Below are positions 10,575 through 21,849 of a stretch of DNA of 64,000 nucleotides, in pieces. Every line of letters starts with the position of its first letter. The first letter of the stretch is position 1. The notes beneath the pieces are model-generated. The model did no database searches. It was given only the letters and a program-made list of their open reading frames with translations, and was not told where the DNA came from. The translations under genes and the position numbers were made by a program. Source of the stretch: Chara braunii (Eukaryota; Streptophyta; Charophyceae; Charales; Characeae); contig BFEA01000908.1 of the NCBI GenBank assembly GCA_003427395.1, positions 336,224-400,223 of the forward strand, read 5' to 3'.

Positions 10575-13500
10575 CGGAAAGGTTAGTATAAAAAAGCGGG
10601 GGGCCCGGTCGATCGGCGTTGCATTAGCGCACGTGCCCGCGCCCGTCACTGTGCGGTAGCGAGTGGTCTGCCCGGTACCGTGCTCGCATCGTGCAAGCCT
10701 ACGGTAACTGGATTTTGCTTTCACCGCGTGTCTCAACGTGGTAACTTGGTAATACCACGGATCGCAGCGTCTGGGGTAGCCATAGCTAAGACGTTATGGA
10801 GTCATCAATGGAATACTGATGCTTGAGGGAGGATGCGTAAAGAGGAAGAGGCTTTGTTGGCTAGCATAGGAAAAATGAGTTAGAGTAGGTAGGAAATAAG
10901 CGCGATAACTCCTGAATCTTGGAAGTAAGGCTTAGAAAGGTACACAGGGGGGTACTGTTCAAGATCCTAGTAGCAGGGAAGTCCGGAAGAAAGACGGGTG
11001 GTAAACCTTTAGGATATTGGAGGGAGGGTGGAAAGACTCCACGGGCAGTAACTCGTCAAGATTGCAGCAACAGGAAAGCTCGGCCAAGATGGAAGAACCA
11101 CTACAACCGGAGATCGTGATGGAAGAACCGTCCCAGTCGGGAGCAAGATCGCCACCAGCAGCCCTGGAAGCGGAACTAACGGAGGAAAGAGTGAGAGAAC
11201 TGATCGCGAAGTGTTATGAAGAAGGGAACATCCCTGAGGATATTCCGTGCGATGGGGTGAAAATTGTTGACAGAGAAGCCGTCTTCAGAGTTAACCCTGA
11301 GTTTGATCGGGTGAAAGTAGCATGGCTCAAGGAGAGAACGGTGGTGGTCGTTTTCCGTGATGCGGCTAAAGATCTGCCACGAAAGGTAAAAGCAGATCTG
11401 ATCCGTGCGTACGAGAACGGATGTACACGCGACGGAACTTTTGAGGAGCCAATCCAACGGGGTACTATTCGGTTCGAAGGCCCAAATGTTCTGGCCTATA
11501 TGGCCAATTGCTGCTTGGCTCATTAACAGAAGGGAAGACGATGTATCAATCTTCGGTGTGTCCTACTCTATGAGTTTCAGACAATGGATGACTCGATTAG
11601 AGTGGAGAGAGTTCAGGGGAGTTGAGCTAGAAAGCATTTTCTGGGTCATGACATTACAAGTTCTGTTAGACGCAGTAGTGTACACCAAAGCAGCGGTTAG
11701 AAGGGTAATCGGCACCATCACAAAAGAATACCCTCCTATAAGAGACCAATCGAAGCCGGAGTTAATGAACTTGAAGTATGACATCGATCCACAATGCAGA
11801 GGCCGTATGGTGGACCGGATCTGGGTAAGAACGGATAATGGAGACATGAGAGAGTTGAGGATGGTCTGCTCCTCAACTCTGTGGTGCAAAAGATGCAGAG
11901 GATATTTTCACGAGGAGGAAGACTGCACTCGAAGACCTGCGGAGAGACAAGGCGGTAGAAAGAGAACGGAAGGGAATCCAAGACATGTGGTTAATGTTGC
12001 AGGCATTAACTTTTACGAAGAAGCTCACCAGAGGAATGAATTGGGTCTAGCATTCCCGTCTTCACGGAACTTAGGGCAAAGCTACCAGAACCGAAACCGA
12101 AACCAAGACGTGCAGGTCCCAAGCAACTCACAACAATCAAGACGGTCATCGGCCAGGAATGCAAGACATGATCAGGAGTACGCTCGAAGCCAAAATCAAG
12201 GATATCAACAAGGTCCTTATCCAAGATTGAACCCGTTATTCTCTCCTGTCCCGAGATACCCGGTGGGATTCGGGTCGGGAGGTCAATACACTATCGGAGC
12301 AAGAGCAAATGAGGAAGCGGTACAACAGGGGGAGCATGTCATGGATCATACAAGCGGAAGAGACCAGGTTCGGAATGATGGCACAGGCCTGTTTCCGGAA
12401 GACCAGTTCAGACTCAATCTGCAAGATCGGAGCTGGGTAGATTACCAAGATCCCGACAACATTGCGGGATTAACGGTGGGTGGAAACGCATTGGTCCCGT
12501 ATGGGACCACCGAATCGGGATACTAATCTCGACAGTTAACACAACTCACATCGTCTCAAAGGGATTCACGGGGTCGCGCGCCACTGAAGCAAGCCAGAAC
12601 AGGCACAAGCAAGCTACTGGGGGAAGGCACATCAAGAGGAGGGACAAATCTGGGAGACGCGGCAGAAGGCTCACAAACATCGGCTGCAAGCTCAGAGGGT
12701 TCGCAAGCCAACGCGGGGGATGCAGATACCTCACCAATGCTAGGTATAAGTATGAAACGTGACAGGAGTATTGTAATAATCGACAGACAACAATCACAGC
12801 AAATAGAAAAAAGATTATTAGCATTTGTCTGCTCGTTAATTAACGGTTCGGTACAAGTCCTGGCTTGGATGTCTCCACAAGGCACAGTGTCATTTCACTC
12901 CACAATCACGGAAGAGCCAATATTGCAGAATGGAGTTCTAGCAGCAGCCAAACAAAGCTTCAGAGATCTCATTCCGTTTAGGTTAATCCCAGAGATCTCG
13001 ACACAACGCTTTTACGTGGACTGGCAGGATAGAAAGATTAAGTACACAGTGGCTTTGATCGATGCCTATATCTCAACAGAGAACCTCCAGGGTCTCACTA
13101 ACAATGGACTGAGATTGTTACCTATCTCAATGTTCCTGCAGAACAGAGCAGAACCGCTAGCTGAAATCAAAATCGATTAGGAAATTTCGGCCTCTTTTTT
13201 GGCTGGATTGAATGAGAAACTCCCACAGACTAAGAAACTGGACTCCATCTTCGTGAGGAGCATGCTAGCACAGAAATGGCCACAAGTTGTTGCACAAGCA
13301 ACAACAGCCACCAGGGAACAGCCTAGGGGAGCAACAGGAAGCACAGTAGCAGGTAGAGGAACGGACCGGATCCACCACACGCCGGACTCAGGGACCTTCC
13401 ATGGACAGCCTTAGGGTAGCAACATGGAACATGCGTGGGCTAGGAGACACGACAAAGAGGTCGAAGAGATCAAGATTAAAGTCCTGGTTACATAAACATA

Positions 13501-15612
13501 GAGTTCACATCGCTCTAGTGCAGGAAACGAAATTGAATGAGGAAAAAATCACAGACTTAAGGCCATGGTGGGGCGGTCCACAGTTTTGGGCTCCGGCCTA
13601 TGGCACTAAAGGTGGGGTTTGTATTCTCATTCATGAACAGTTAGAGGCTACTATATTGGACCATGATGTTGACCTGTGGGGAAAATGGGCCTCGGTTGTA
13701 CTCGAGAGTGATGGTATGAGGTGGGGCGTCATGACTGTATATGCTCCAACCGACAGAGCGGAGCGTACGGCCTTCTTTCAGGACCTGATGATTCATACTC
13801 CAAATGTACAACATCTCCTTATAACAGGCGATTGGAATTGAATATTAGATGAAACTAGACCCCATTCTCACAGTACACCAGACACCTCTTTGCTTCTAGA
13901 GTATATGGTTGAACTGGACCTGGTTGATCCCTTCAGGCTCATGTACCCATTAGACCCAGGTCACACATGGTTTTCAGCTGCGACGGAAGGTAACACAGCA
14001 GGCTGTCACAGACGTTTAGACTTTTTCTGGCTAGTCCTTGGTGGAATGAAGCGCTGTACAACGTGAAAACTATTAGAGAGCCTCTGTCAGACCACAACCC
14101 GGTTCTTGGCATGTTCAAATTCACCAACTCATCAGAGCGTGAGAAGGGTTATTTCAGACTGAACCTACAAGTACTAAAGGACCCAGGAGTAACCAAGTGG
14201 ACGGATGATTTCTGGAGATCGTGGGAAGAAGCTAAGCAATATTTCAGCTCTCTTGGTGATTGGTGGGACACCGGCATTGCGATCACCTCAAATGTACTCA
14301 GTGTTTTCTCTCGGATCATGGCGGCAAAAAGAAATCAGAAGGAGAAGGACATAAAAACCAGACTGCAGGCGGTTGAAGAAAGAATGAACCTGCACCCTAT
14401 ATCAGCAAAAGTGTAGGCTGGGGATAGGGCCAAGATCATGGCAGAGTGGGATGAATTACAGATAGGAGAATCAAAGACATGGGCGGAGCGTTTGAGAGTT
14501 AAGGGGATAGTAATGTATGACAGAATGATGAGAGAGTCGTTTCACAAATTGACCCCCAGAAATGGGGCTCAAGGAATAAAACTACTTCAACATCCTTTTT
14601 CCCCTACAGCTAGACCGGCAATCTCACTAGATAGCATGTGCGACTATGCGATTCTTTACTTCAAAGATATTCTTACTAGTAGAAGGTCGTCACAAAGCCC
14701 AGACCTGGACCTGTCTTGCAACTCAGACCACTTGAACAACCTACAGGCTCGTTTCAGCATTGAGTCAAGAATGGCCCTAGAGGCACCCATAACAATGGAG
14801 GAACTTCAAGCAGCGGCACAGACAACGGGGAAAGGCAAAGCGCCATAGAGAGATGAACTACCAATCGAGTTTTACCTACAACACTGGAAAGTCTTAGCAC
14901 CGCACCTGTTAAAACTTTACAATGTAGTGATGACAGGGAGTGGGGTGAGCCCAAGATGAGCTATGGGATCATATCGATACAAGAACGGTAACAAGGCGGA
15001 CATAAGGAACTGGAGACCTATATCATTACTGAATGTTTCCTACAAGATCTTGGCAAAGACTATGGCTAGAAAACTTGCTTCCATCCTGCCACAGGTGTTA
15101 GGGAAAGACCAGGCAACGTTTGTACAAGGAAGGTCCATATTCGACAATGTTGTCACAGTGTTAGAGTCATTGGAATTGATACAGAAAGATAATCTAGAAC
15201 TAGCAATCCTACTGCTGGACCTGAAGAAAGCCTATGACCGAGTAAATTGGTCATACGCTGTGACTACTTTGAAACGAGTTGGTTTCGGGCCAAATTTTTG
15301 CAAGACAATAATAGGTCCGTACGGTTGTTCAAAATCTTCAGTCATGATCAACGATAGTGTGTCTAGGCCGTTTTCACTGTCTCGTTCACTGAGACAAGGC
15401 TGTCCGTTAGCCCCGCTTCTCTTTGTGCTACAGCTAGAAGTTCTGATATGTAATATTAGAGCCCACCCACAGATAATCGGGCTGAAGGTACAAAACAGTG
15501 AATGCAAGGTCAAAGCCCTTGCGGACGATCTATTTGCTGTGTCTGCTAACACAGAGAGTTCCCTGAGGGCTTTGAAGAGCTGCTTGACTGAGTACTCCGT
15601 TGTTGCATGCTG
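10575..15612 (+). mobile_element. LINE (L1-like), near complete 5' part
   Basis: This is the best-preserved non-LTR element in the window. It has a GC-rich 5' leader (10575-11088), a long ORF1 (11089-13180) with a zinc knuckle, and ORF2 (13401-15613) with endonuclease and reverse transcriptase. It is cut a few dozen codons after the RT catalytic A-D-D motif, where the 15.6-kb LTR element begins. At its 5' end it abuts the minus-strand LINE remnant head to head. It is inactive because of at least two frameshifts and five stops. Confidence 0.8.
11089..13180 (+). pseudogene. LINE ORF1 with zinc knuckle and C-terminal extension
   Basis: ORF1 of the LINE. ATG at 11089 gives an acidic N-terminus, then a block (K-A-D-L-I-R-A-Y ... 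G-P-N-V-L-A-Y-M-A-N) shared with the 6.8-7.0 kb copy. A frameshift at about 11520-11530 moves the coding to a frame that runs to 12526. That part contains W-C-K-R-C-R-G-Y-F-H with a further Cys (zinc knuckle, CX2CX4HX4C) at 11881-11928. A Gln/Arg/Asn-rich linker follows. After a single TAA at 12524-12526 the same frame stays open to 13180, so the real ORF1 probably included about 218 more codons. Those end in a compact domain (12737-13180) I do not recognise. ORF1 proteins of this kind bind element RNA in ribonucleoprotein particles. Confidence 0.7.
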
Positions 15613-15613
15613 A
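13401..15613 (+). pseudogene. LINE ORF2: AP endonuclease and reverse transcriptase, truncated
   Basis: ORF2 makes the nicking endonuclease and the reverse transcriptase. From ATG 13401 the endonuclease motifs appear in order: A-T-W-N-M-R-G-L-G, V-Q-E-T-K-L (catalytic Glu), G-D-W-N (about residue 143) and S-D-H-N-P-V (near 14086). The RT motifs follow: R-N-W-R-P-I-S-L-L-N, L-L-D-L-K-K-A-Y-D-R-V, L-R-Q-G-C-P-L-A-P-L and A-L-A-D-D-L. Damage: stops at 13839 (TGA), 14414 (TAG), 14846 (TAG) and 14957 (TGA), plus a one-base shift near 14031. Several stops sit where Trp is expected. The frame ends at 15613 just after A-D-D, so thumb, zf-RVT and 3' UTR are lost. Confidence 0.85.
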
Positions 15614-15801
15614 GCCTGCACACGGGCCCCATTTTAGGGGCCCGACGGTTGCTGAAGGGCCCCCAGGCCGCGTACTATCCAGCACGCGTCCTGAAGGCCC
15701 ACGGCGACTCTCCAGGCCCTAGGCAGCACGTAGGTAGGTAGGTTTTCGTTTACTTACCCCTTTTTTCTGTATGTCTGTGTTGTCTTATTTTTGTCTGTTC
15801 A

Positions 15802-15995
15802 GGTGCCGTTTCGGACTTGCAGCCCCAAGGCCGGACCTTGGGACCAGGTGCACCAGAGGCAGGCCCGAAACGAGGCCAGCCGCATTTTGGCGCCAAACCG
15901 GCGTCGTTTCGGTCCTGCAAGACCCAAGATAGCACATTGGGCCAGGTGCACCGATAGGCGGCCGTTTTTAGGCCAGGCGCATTTCTGCGCCACGC
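15802..15995 (+). repeat. 97-bp tandem duplication
   Basis: Two adjacent units share G-C-C/T-CGTTTCGG, CTGCA/GCAxGxCC, CCAGGTGCACC and CAGxCGCATTT blocks in the same order. The conserved CCAGGTGCACC is the clearest anchor. Confidence 0.7.
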
Positions 15996-16361
15996 TGCAG
16001 CAGCAACAAGGTCTGGACGTCCGGTAGGGACCCAGACCACCTGGGCCGTTTTAGGCTACACAGTACCAGGTAGACCCAACGGCCCAGCACTACATATAGC
16101 CGAGCAGCAGCTGGGCAACGGACAGTTGGAGTCGCTCACTTCTGAGCGACATGCTGCTGGATGGAGGCTGCGCTATGCTGCGCTAGGTAGAGGAGTAGGG
16201 AGTAGCGATTAGGGGAGATAGGGAGTGGCGGAGGCCATACCTGCGAGCGGCGAGCTTACCTGCGCCATAGCTGGACGCCAAGCGGTACCTGCACACAGCA
16301 ACGGACGACGTCAGCGGAGTGACAGCTACCTGCAGGTGAGATAGCGAGGAGGGCTTCATCC

Positions 16362-16363
<2 letters not shown>

Positions 16364-16439
<76 letters not shown>
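16364..16439. repeat. (CT)n microsatellite
   Basis: About 75 bases of uninterrupted CT repeat within the putative LTR. Confidence 0.97.
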
Positions 16440-16442
<3 letters not shown>

Positions 16443-16963
16443 CCTCATTCCTCCTTCTTCATCTCTTCTTCTTCATCTCCGAGAGTGTGAGAGGTTATCA
16501 GTAGGGATTCAGGCTGGGGCTGTAACGGGCGCACTGCCCGGGATCTGATTTGACATTTCTGAGACAGGCATTGTTTGGACATTCGGCAAGAGACTATTTT
16601 GGACTTCGCCATTGCGATCTTGGTCTACTCTCTCGCCTCCTCCTTCTTTCGTCTGTCCCTCCTCCATCTCTCATCCGTGGTTTCTCCCCATGTGTGTGTA
16701 CGAAAGAGGGACCTTCCTTCCATGATTGCGGTCCCTCCTCTCTCGCCCATGTGTGATGTGTGATGGATGTCGGGTCAGCCCAGATCGGATCAGATCTTCT
16801 CTTTAAAGTCTTTCGTTGTGCCATTTTATGTCGTCTTATATGTATCGGAATGTACATTGCTTGTTGATGCTGCGCTGATCTTGCATTGTCCATTTCAGTC
16901 ATTTTCATCCCATTGTGGATCCTTGGTATACTGTGCACTACTCCCCTGAGCATGCGTCAGTTT

Positions 16964-16975
16964 TGGTATCGGAGC
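16964..16975 (+). promoter_or_regulatory. Primer binding site, initiator-Met-tRNA type
   Basis: TGGTATCGGAGC differs at one base from TGGTATCAGAGC, the usual plant LTR-element primer site complementary to the 3' end of a Met tRNA. It marks the end of a 5' LTR just upstream and supports the element starting before 16960. Confidence 0.6.
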
Positions 16976-17093
16976 TGCAGTATGTGAATCAGGACGAACC
17001 TGATCTGACGCGCGCACGGGGACCACCCAAAATCGATTGGGTGAGTATCGATTGATTGATCAATCGATCCTGGATAGATTAGTTGATCCCGGA

Positions 17094-17114
17094 TTGATTG
17101 ATTGATTGATTGAG

Positions 17115-17150
<36 letters not shown>
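17094..17150. repeat. (GATT)n microsatellite
   Basis: Tetranucleotide GATT/ATTG repeat with one interruption. Confidence 0.95.
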
Positions 17151-17449
17151 AGGTTACACTCATTAGTCCCGAAATTGCGAAATATTGACCTAACTTCCGA
17201 AATCGAAATTTTTTTCTGTTTCGTATTCCGTTTTCCTGCTACTTTTTTTTGGTGGTAAATCGCATCTGAAAAGTTTCGTTTTTGTTGAAACTCGGAATGT
17301 CGTTGCTGGAGATTCGAGATATTGCAACTTTTCGTTATTTCCATAAAATCCTGCAAATTTTTTGAAATCGTCATTTTGAAAAAAATTTCCATTTCTAAAA
17401 TTTGAAACTTCGTAGCAAGGCAATCCATTTTTTTTTTTCTTCAAAAGTT

Positions 17450-17900
17450 TGGATTATTCCTGTTATCCCGAAATTCTAAAAAAAATTTGAAATTCGTTTT
17501 GCAATTCTGAATTTTTTTTTTTGAACTCTGTTTTTCAATTCGGAAAATCCTTGCTGAAATTCGTTGTTCAATTTCGAGCACTTTTCTGAAATTCGTTTTT
17601 GGCTTCTAAAATTCAAAATTATTTCTGAAATTCGTTTTTCACTTCTGAAATTCGTTTTTCACTTTTGAAATTATTTCTGAAATTCATTTTTCCCTTCTGA
17701 AATTCGTTTTTCACTTCTGACATTCGATTTTCAATTTCAAAAATTATTTATGATTTTTTTTTTCAAGTTCTGAAATTATTTATAAATTCGTTTGTCAACT
17801 CCGAAATTTTCTGGAATTCGTTTTTTTTTTAATTCCAAAAGTTCCCGAAATTCGTCTTTCTTTCAATTTTTTTCGATTTTTTTTTTTTCGAAAATTCTTT
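17450..17900 (+). repeat. Degenerate ~18-bp tandem array (TTCTGAAATTCGTTTTTCAC)
   Basis: Ten or more diverged units of TTCTGAAATTCGTTTTTCAC-like sequence, cleanest at 17585-17740. Confidence 0.75.
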
Positions 17901-18368
17901 TTCTCTACATTTCAAAAATTATTTTTTCGGGAAACTCCTCTCCCAAACGTTTGTTTTCAAAACGACGTATACTCTCACCTAACATATCCCGAATTTTCTT
18001 TAGAATTTCCTGGGCTGGCGGAAATTGTTATTTTTTTTTCGCAAGTTCAGCATTCCCGCTATCTCCAGTTATTCTTTTGATTCATCGGCTGCCTAAAATT
18101 CAAAATTATTGACTGCTGAGGGGATACTTGGGGGGCCTACCGAGCTTGCAAATTTGACTCTTTTTTCTTTTTTCGAAAATTACTGCATGTTCCTAATTTT
18201 TTTCTTGATTAGTGGCTCTATATCTGGGCGACCCATTTTGATTGCCCATTCCCCTTCTCTCCACCCCAACCCTTCTACCCTTCTCCGTCCTTCTTTCCTG
18301 CCATTCACCTGCAGTTGCAGGCCAGGTAAGTCCTCACTTCAGCAGGCCACGTCAGGGACCCGCCGCGC

Positions 18369-19888
18369 ATGACCATACTTACTCGCTCGCAGACAGCAGC
18401 GATGGATCAGAAGGCAGGCGAGACTGACGAACCCTACAAAGCACGGATGGCGGCCATCCTGGCCGAAACCAAGCAACGGACAGACGCAGCGGCAACAGCA
18501 CGGAAGAAGAAAGAGGCGGAGGCAGAGAAACTACGTCTTCTGGCTGAAGAACAGTGGCAGAAGCACGAGGCAGCAGCAGCCAGGGCCGCTGATGAGGAAC
18601 GTGTACGACGACGGAAGATCTTATTCATGGAGGAAAGTGCATTACACGCACAGGCCAAGGATTGGCAGAAGGAGGCCGGGAACGGAGATCCCGATGACGT
18701 CGGGAGCAGAGTATCTCAACTGCTCGCCCGTGTCACGAACCTCCTCGCGACTTGCATCGCGCAGCAGGAGGACATCTATTCCCTCGATCACGCTAATAAG
18801 GCGCTGCAACAGTCGTAGGACAGGATGCTCAAGCGCATTTAGCAGCTGGAGCAGCAGGTCACTAACGCCAATATCAATGTCGGCCCCTCCAACCTCGCCG
18901 ACCTCGTCAACGTCTTGGAGATAGACATAGGAACACTCAAGACTGGGGCACAGCAGCTGCAACACCAAGTTTGCGCAGCAGCCGGCCCTGGCACAACGAC
19001 ACAAGAAAGCATTGTCAAGTTCGACGGGCTCCCGATCTTCTGTGATGCATCGAAGACCAACCCCATCCAATGGTGGCGCCAGTTTGAACTCAAGTTGGAC
19101 ATCTACCACGTCATCGACGCAAATCGGCATGCATATTTGTACTCCCACATGCTGTCCGCACATGCATGTACAGTCACCGAGTTGCACAAGTACATCACTT
19201 GGGCGAACCTCACGGCGGCATGGAAGAAGCATTTCGAAGTAGAACCGCCCGAGCACAAGGCGATGGACAAGCTGCTGACATTTTCGCAGAACACCATGCC
19301 AAGCGGAGACTGGATTTCCGAGTTCCAACGCCTCGCAAGCACGCCCAAGCTGCCGCTGAACTTCGATGGCATCAAGCTCTATTTTATCAAGAGGTCGTGC
19401 CTGACGTTGCTGAATGCGTTGACTGATGTCGTCGACACCCTCACTTCAAGCGAGGAACTCTTCAACAAGGCCGCGCGATCATCATGACGAACTTGGCAGC
19501 CCGGAATACGGGCCCTTCGTCAAATGTCGGCCAGGGCGCGCATCAGCATCGGTCGAAGGTGGCCGTGGTCGCAGCGGCAACGACTAGCGACCCTTCTTCT
19601 TCAAACGAGGTTGTTTCGTCTGATGAGGGAGACAGACTCGCAGCTGCCCAGAATGGTGGCCGCCCCGCCAAAGGACGAGGACGCGGCAAGCCGAAGACCA
19701 ACACCAATACTTCTTCTGGGCCCGGGCAAGCAGCTCCAGCTTAAGGACCTTGGACAACGTACGGTCTGACGGAGTGCGGGTATCGCGTCCGCACCAAGTA
19801 CCGTTATTGTTCGTGGTGCAACTGCGCGGCCCATGAGATCGCGAACTGCCCCACGAAAGCCAAGGGCCCCGCTCAGTCCGAAAAGTGA
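18369..19888 (+). pseudogene. Gypsy gag (capsid plus nucleocapsid), broken
   Basis: This is the structural polyprotein of the element. ATG at 18369; an Ala/Glu/Lys-rich N-terminal coiled coil (residues ~10-110) is followed by the gag core, seen as W-W-R-Q-F-E-L-K-L-D, A-W-K-K-H-F-E-V and the W-I-S-E-F-Q-R-L block (19050-19330). A CCHC zinc knuckle C-S-W-C-N-C-A-A-H-E-I-A-N-C lies at 19808-19849. Damage: TAG stops at 18816 and 18840, both where Gln is likely; a frame slip near 19480, where TGA and ATG overlap; and a TAA at 19742. An ATG at 19484 overlaps the stop, but the peptide continuity suggests a simple frameshift, not a designed restart. Confidence 0.75.
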
Positions 19889-20233
19889 GCACCGCCGAGA
19901 GTGTTGCGACGACACTCTCGACGCCTTCGGAACTGGTTGCTGTTCGAGTAACCTCCCTCGGTTCCGGGGCACATGCGGACGTCGTAAGTCCTCCTATTCT
20001 TCATTCTTTTGAGGACTATGCTGCCCGGCTCGTACTTTCGCTGGATTCACGAGCCCAAGGACAGGATGTATGTGCAGTCTCTCTCCGATTGGAAGCAGCA
20101 GCATTGATTCGTCTTCAAGTGGACCTTCACGGGATTCGGCGCGCGCGTTCAACATTGAGGACTTGGACCCGTTGACGCCCGAGGATTTTGCATAGCTTAC
20201 TCTCCTTTCCACCGGCTGCTTACCGGAGCCGCA
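19889..20233 (+). pseudogene. Gag-protease linker of the gypsy element
   Basis: Coding similarity continues but in changing frames. One frame gives an acidic stretch reading I-E-D-L-D-P-L-T-P-E-D-F-A followed by a TAG (20193-20195) where Trp would fit. It connects gag to the protease. Confidence 0.4.
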
Positions 20234-20872
20234 ATGCGCAGCTCTTCGCGCCCATTACATACATACCTAGCCTTCTATGCACCACCAACTTCGCCTACGG
20301 AGGACGAGGTCGCGGTGGGGGACATTCTTGCGTATGTGTGCAACGTGGCCCGCGAGTTTCGCACGCAGCGGTACGACGACAACAACGCACCGCTCCTTTA
20401 TGTCCGCATCCAAATCGGGCAAGCGTCCTGCAGCGCTTTGCTGGATAGCGCCGCGACTCGCAACTTCATTAGCCAGTCCTTCATGCAAAGGGCCGGCCTT
20501 GGACCACAAGTTCGAAGGAAGGCACACCCTACGTCGATCAAGTTGGCGGANGGAAGAACGCAACAACTCNTTGATCGTTANATCGAAGCCGTCCCGGTTT
20601 ATTTCGCACCTCATGCATGCGAACCGGTGACGTTTGACGTCTTAGACACGGACTTCGACATCATTTTGGGCATGCCTTGGCTTGCAAGTGTGGATCACAC
20701 GGTCAACTTCCATCCGTTGACACTTACGGTTCGCGACGCGTTCGGCGCCGAAGTACCATGTACGATTCCTCCTCCACACCCTTCGATCTGGTGCCAAGTT
20801 GTAACCGCCAAGTTTTTTCGGGCCACGTGTGCTTACGAGCGGACCGAAGAGATCGGCTTATGTTTTTTTTGA
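20234..20872 (+). pseudogene. Gypsy aspartic protease (retropepsin-like)
   Basis: A pol N-terminal protease that would cleave the gag-pol polyprotein. The active-site region reads L-L-D-S-A-A-T-R-N-F-I-S, where the family norm is D-[ST]-G-A; here the glycine is alanine. The C-terminal I-I-L-G-M-P-W-L motif is intact (about 20664-20687). Three single Ns (20551, 20570, 20581) fall between the two motifs. The frame ends at a TGA right after an eight-T run (20863-20870), which is a likely slippage or assembly error, because the RT frame begins at once in the next frame. Confidence 0.75.
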
Positions 20873-20905
20873 ACCGTCGCGGTAGCCCACTCTCAACCTA
20901 CGGAC

Positions 20906-21849
20906 TTGTCTTCAGACCCCCGGGTGGTGCGGTTGCTCGACGAATTTGCCGACGTCTTCGAGTCACCTATCGGCGTGGTGCCGGATCGGCCGATCTCACA
21001 CGAGATCATTCTAGAGGCCGGTGCCGTGCCACCGAAAGGATGCATTTATCGCATGAGCGAGGAGGAACTTACAGTACTCTGCGCACAGCTCGACGACTTG
21101 TTGGACAAAGGCTGGATCCGGCCTAGTAGCTCACCCTATAGTGCGCCAGTTCTCTTCGTTCGGAAGAAGAACAAGGACCTTCGCCTATGCATCGATTACC
21201 GCAAGCTCAATGCGCAAACCGTCAAGAACGCGGGACCTCTTCCTCGTATTGACGACCTCCTGGAGCGCTTGGGTGGCGCAAAATTCTTTTCTAAACTGGA
21301 TTTGAAGTCAGGATATCATCAGATCTCGATTCGGCCGCAAGATCGCTACAAGACCGCGTTCAAGACACGGTACGGCCACTTCGAGTGGGTTGTTATGCGT
21401 TTTGGACTCACCAACGCCCCGACGACTTTTCAAGCGGCGATGACCAACGAGTTCCGAGCAATGTTGGACCGGTTCGTGCTGGTCTACTTGGACGACATCC
21501 TCGTCTATAGCCGGACCTTGGAGGAACATCTTGACCATGTTCGACGAGTGTTGGAGACACTCCAGTGCGCCAAGTTCAAAGCCAACCGCAACAAGTGCGA
21601 GTTCGTGCGTCAAGAGTTGGAATACTTGGGCCACTTCGTCACTCCACAAGGCATCTGTCCGTTGTCGGACAAGATTCAAGCCGTCCAAGATTGGCCGGAG
21701 CCGCGGAACGTTACGGATGTCCGATCATTCCTTGGCCTCGCCGGCTACTTCCAACGCTTCATCAAAGGCTACTCGAAGATCGCGGCTCACTTAACCAAGC
21801 TTCAATGCGAGGACTGGCCGTTTGACTTCGGGACGGACGCGACTTTTTT
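20906..21849 (+). pseudogene. Gypsy reverse transcriptase
   Basis: RNA-dependent DNA polymerase of Ty3 type. Fingers and palm motifs are all present: L-D-D-L-L-D-K-G-W-I-R-P, L-R-L-C-I-D-Y-R-K-L-N, F-S-K-L-D-L-K-S-G-Y-H-Q-I, R-F-G-L-T-N-A-P and the catalytic V-Y-L-D-D-I-L-V-Y-S (about 21484). The connection motif R-S-F-L-G-L-A-G-Y-F-Q-R-F is at about 21722-21760. No stop interrupts this part. At about 21838-21849 the sequence jumps from W-P-F-D-F-G-T-D-A directly to the post-RNase H motif, in a different frame. Confidence 0.9.

Larger units (their letters stand above)
15613..16959 (+). repeat. Putative 5' LTR
   Basis: The boundary is inferred from the LINE truncation on the left and a terminal CA at 16958-16959, four bases before the primer binding site. 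It contains two direct copies of a ~97-bp unit (15802-15898, 15899-15995), a possible TATA-like ACTACATATAGC near 16090 and a CT microsatellite. No second LTR was found to confirm it. Confidence 0.35.
16976..18368 (+). other. Low-complexity leader between PBS and gag
   Basis: It contains a (GATT)n microsatellite (about 17094-17150) and then a degenerate array of ~18-base units around CTTCTGAAATTCGTTTTT from about 17450 to 17900. No coding region is evident. It is unusually long for a retroelement leader, and a secondary insertion cannot be excluded. Confidence 0.5.

Noticed and set aside
11405-11523. Long plus-strand frame starting before the ORF1 frameshift, and minus-strand frames over 11176-11981
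   Set aside because: The zinc-knuckle frame is real only after about 11526; its upstream part and the antisense frames are shadows of ORF1.
18369-19888. Independent host genes suggested by separate frames in 18.4-19.9 kb
   Set aside because: They join into one gag with coiled coil, capsid segment and CCHC knuckle, broken by stops.
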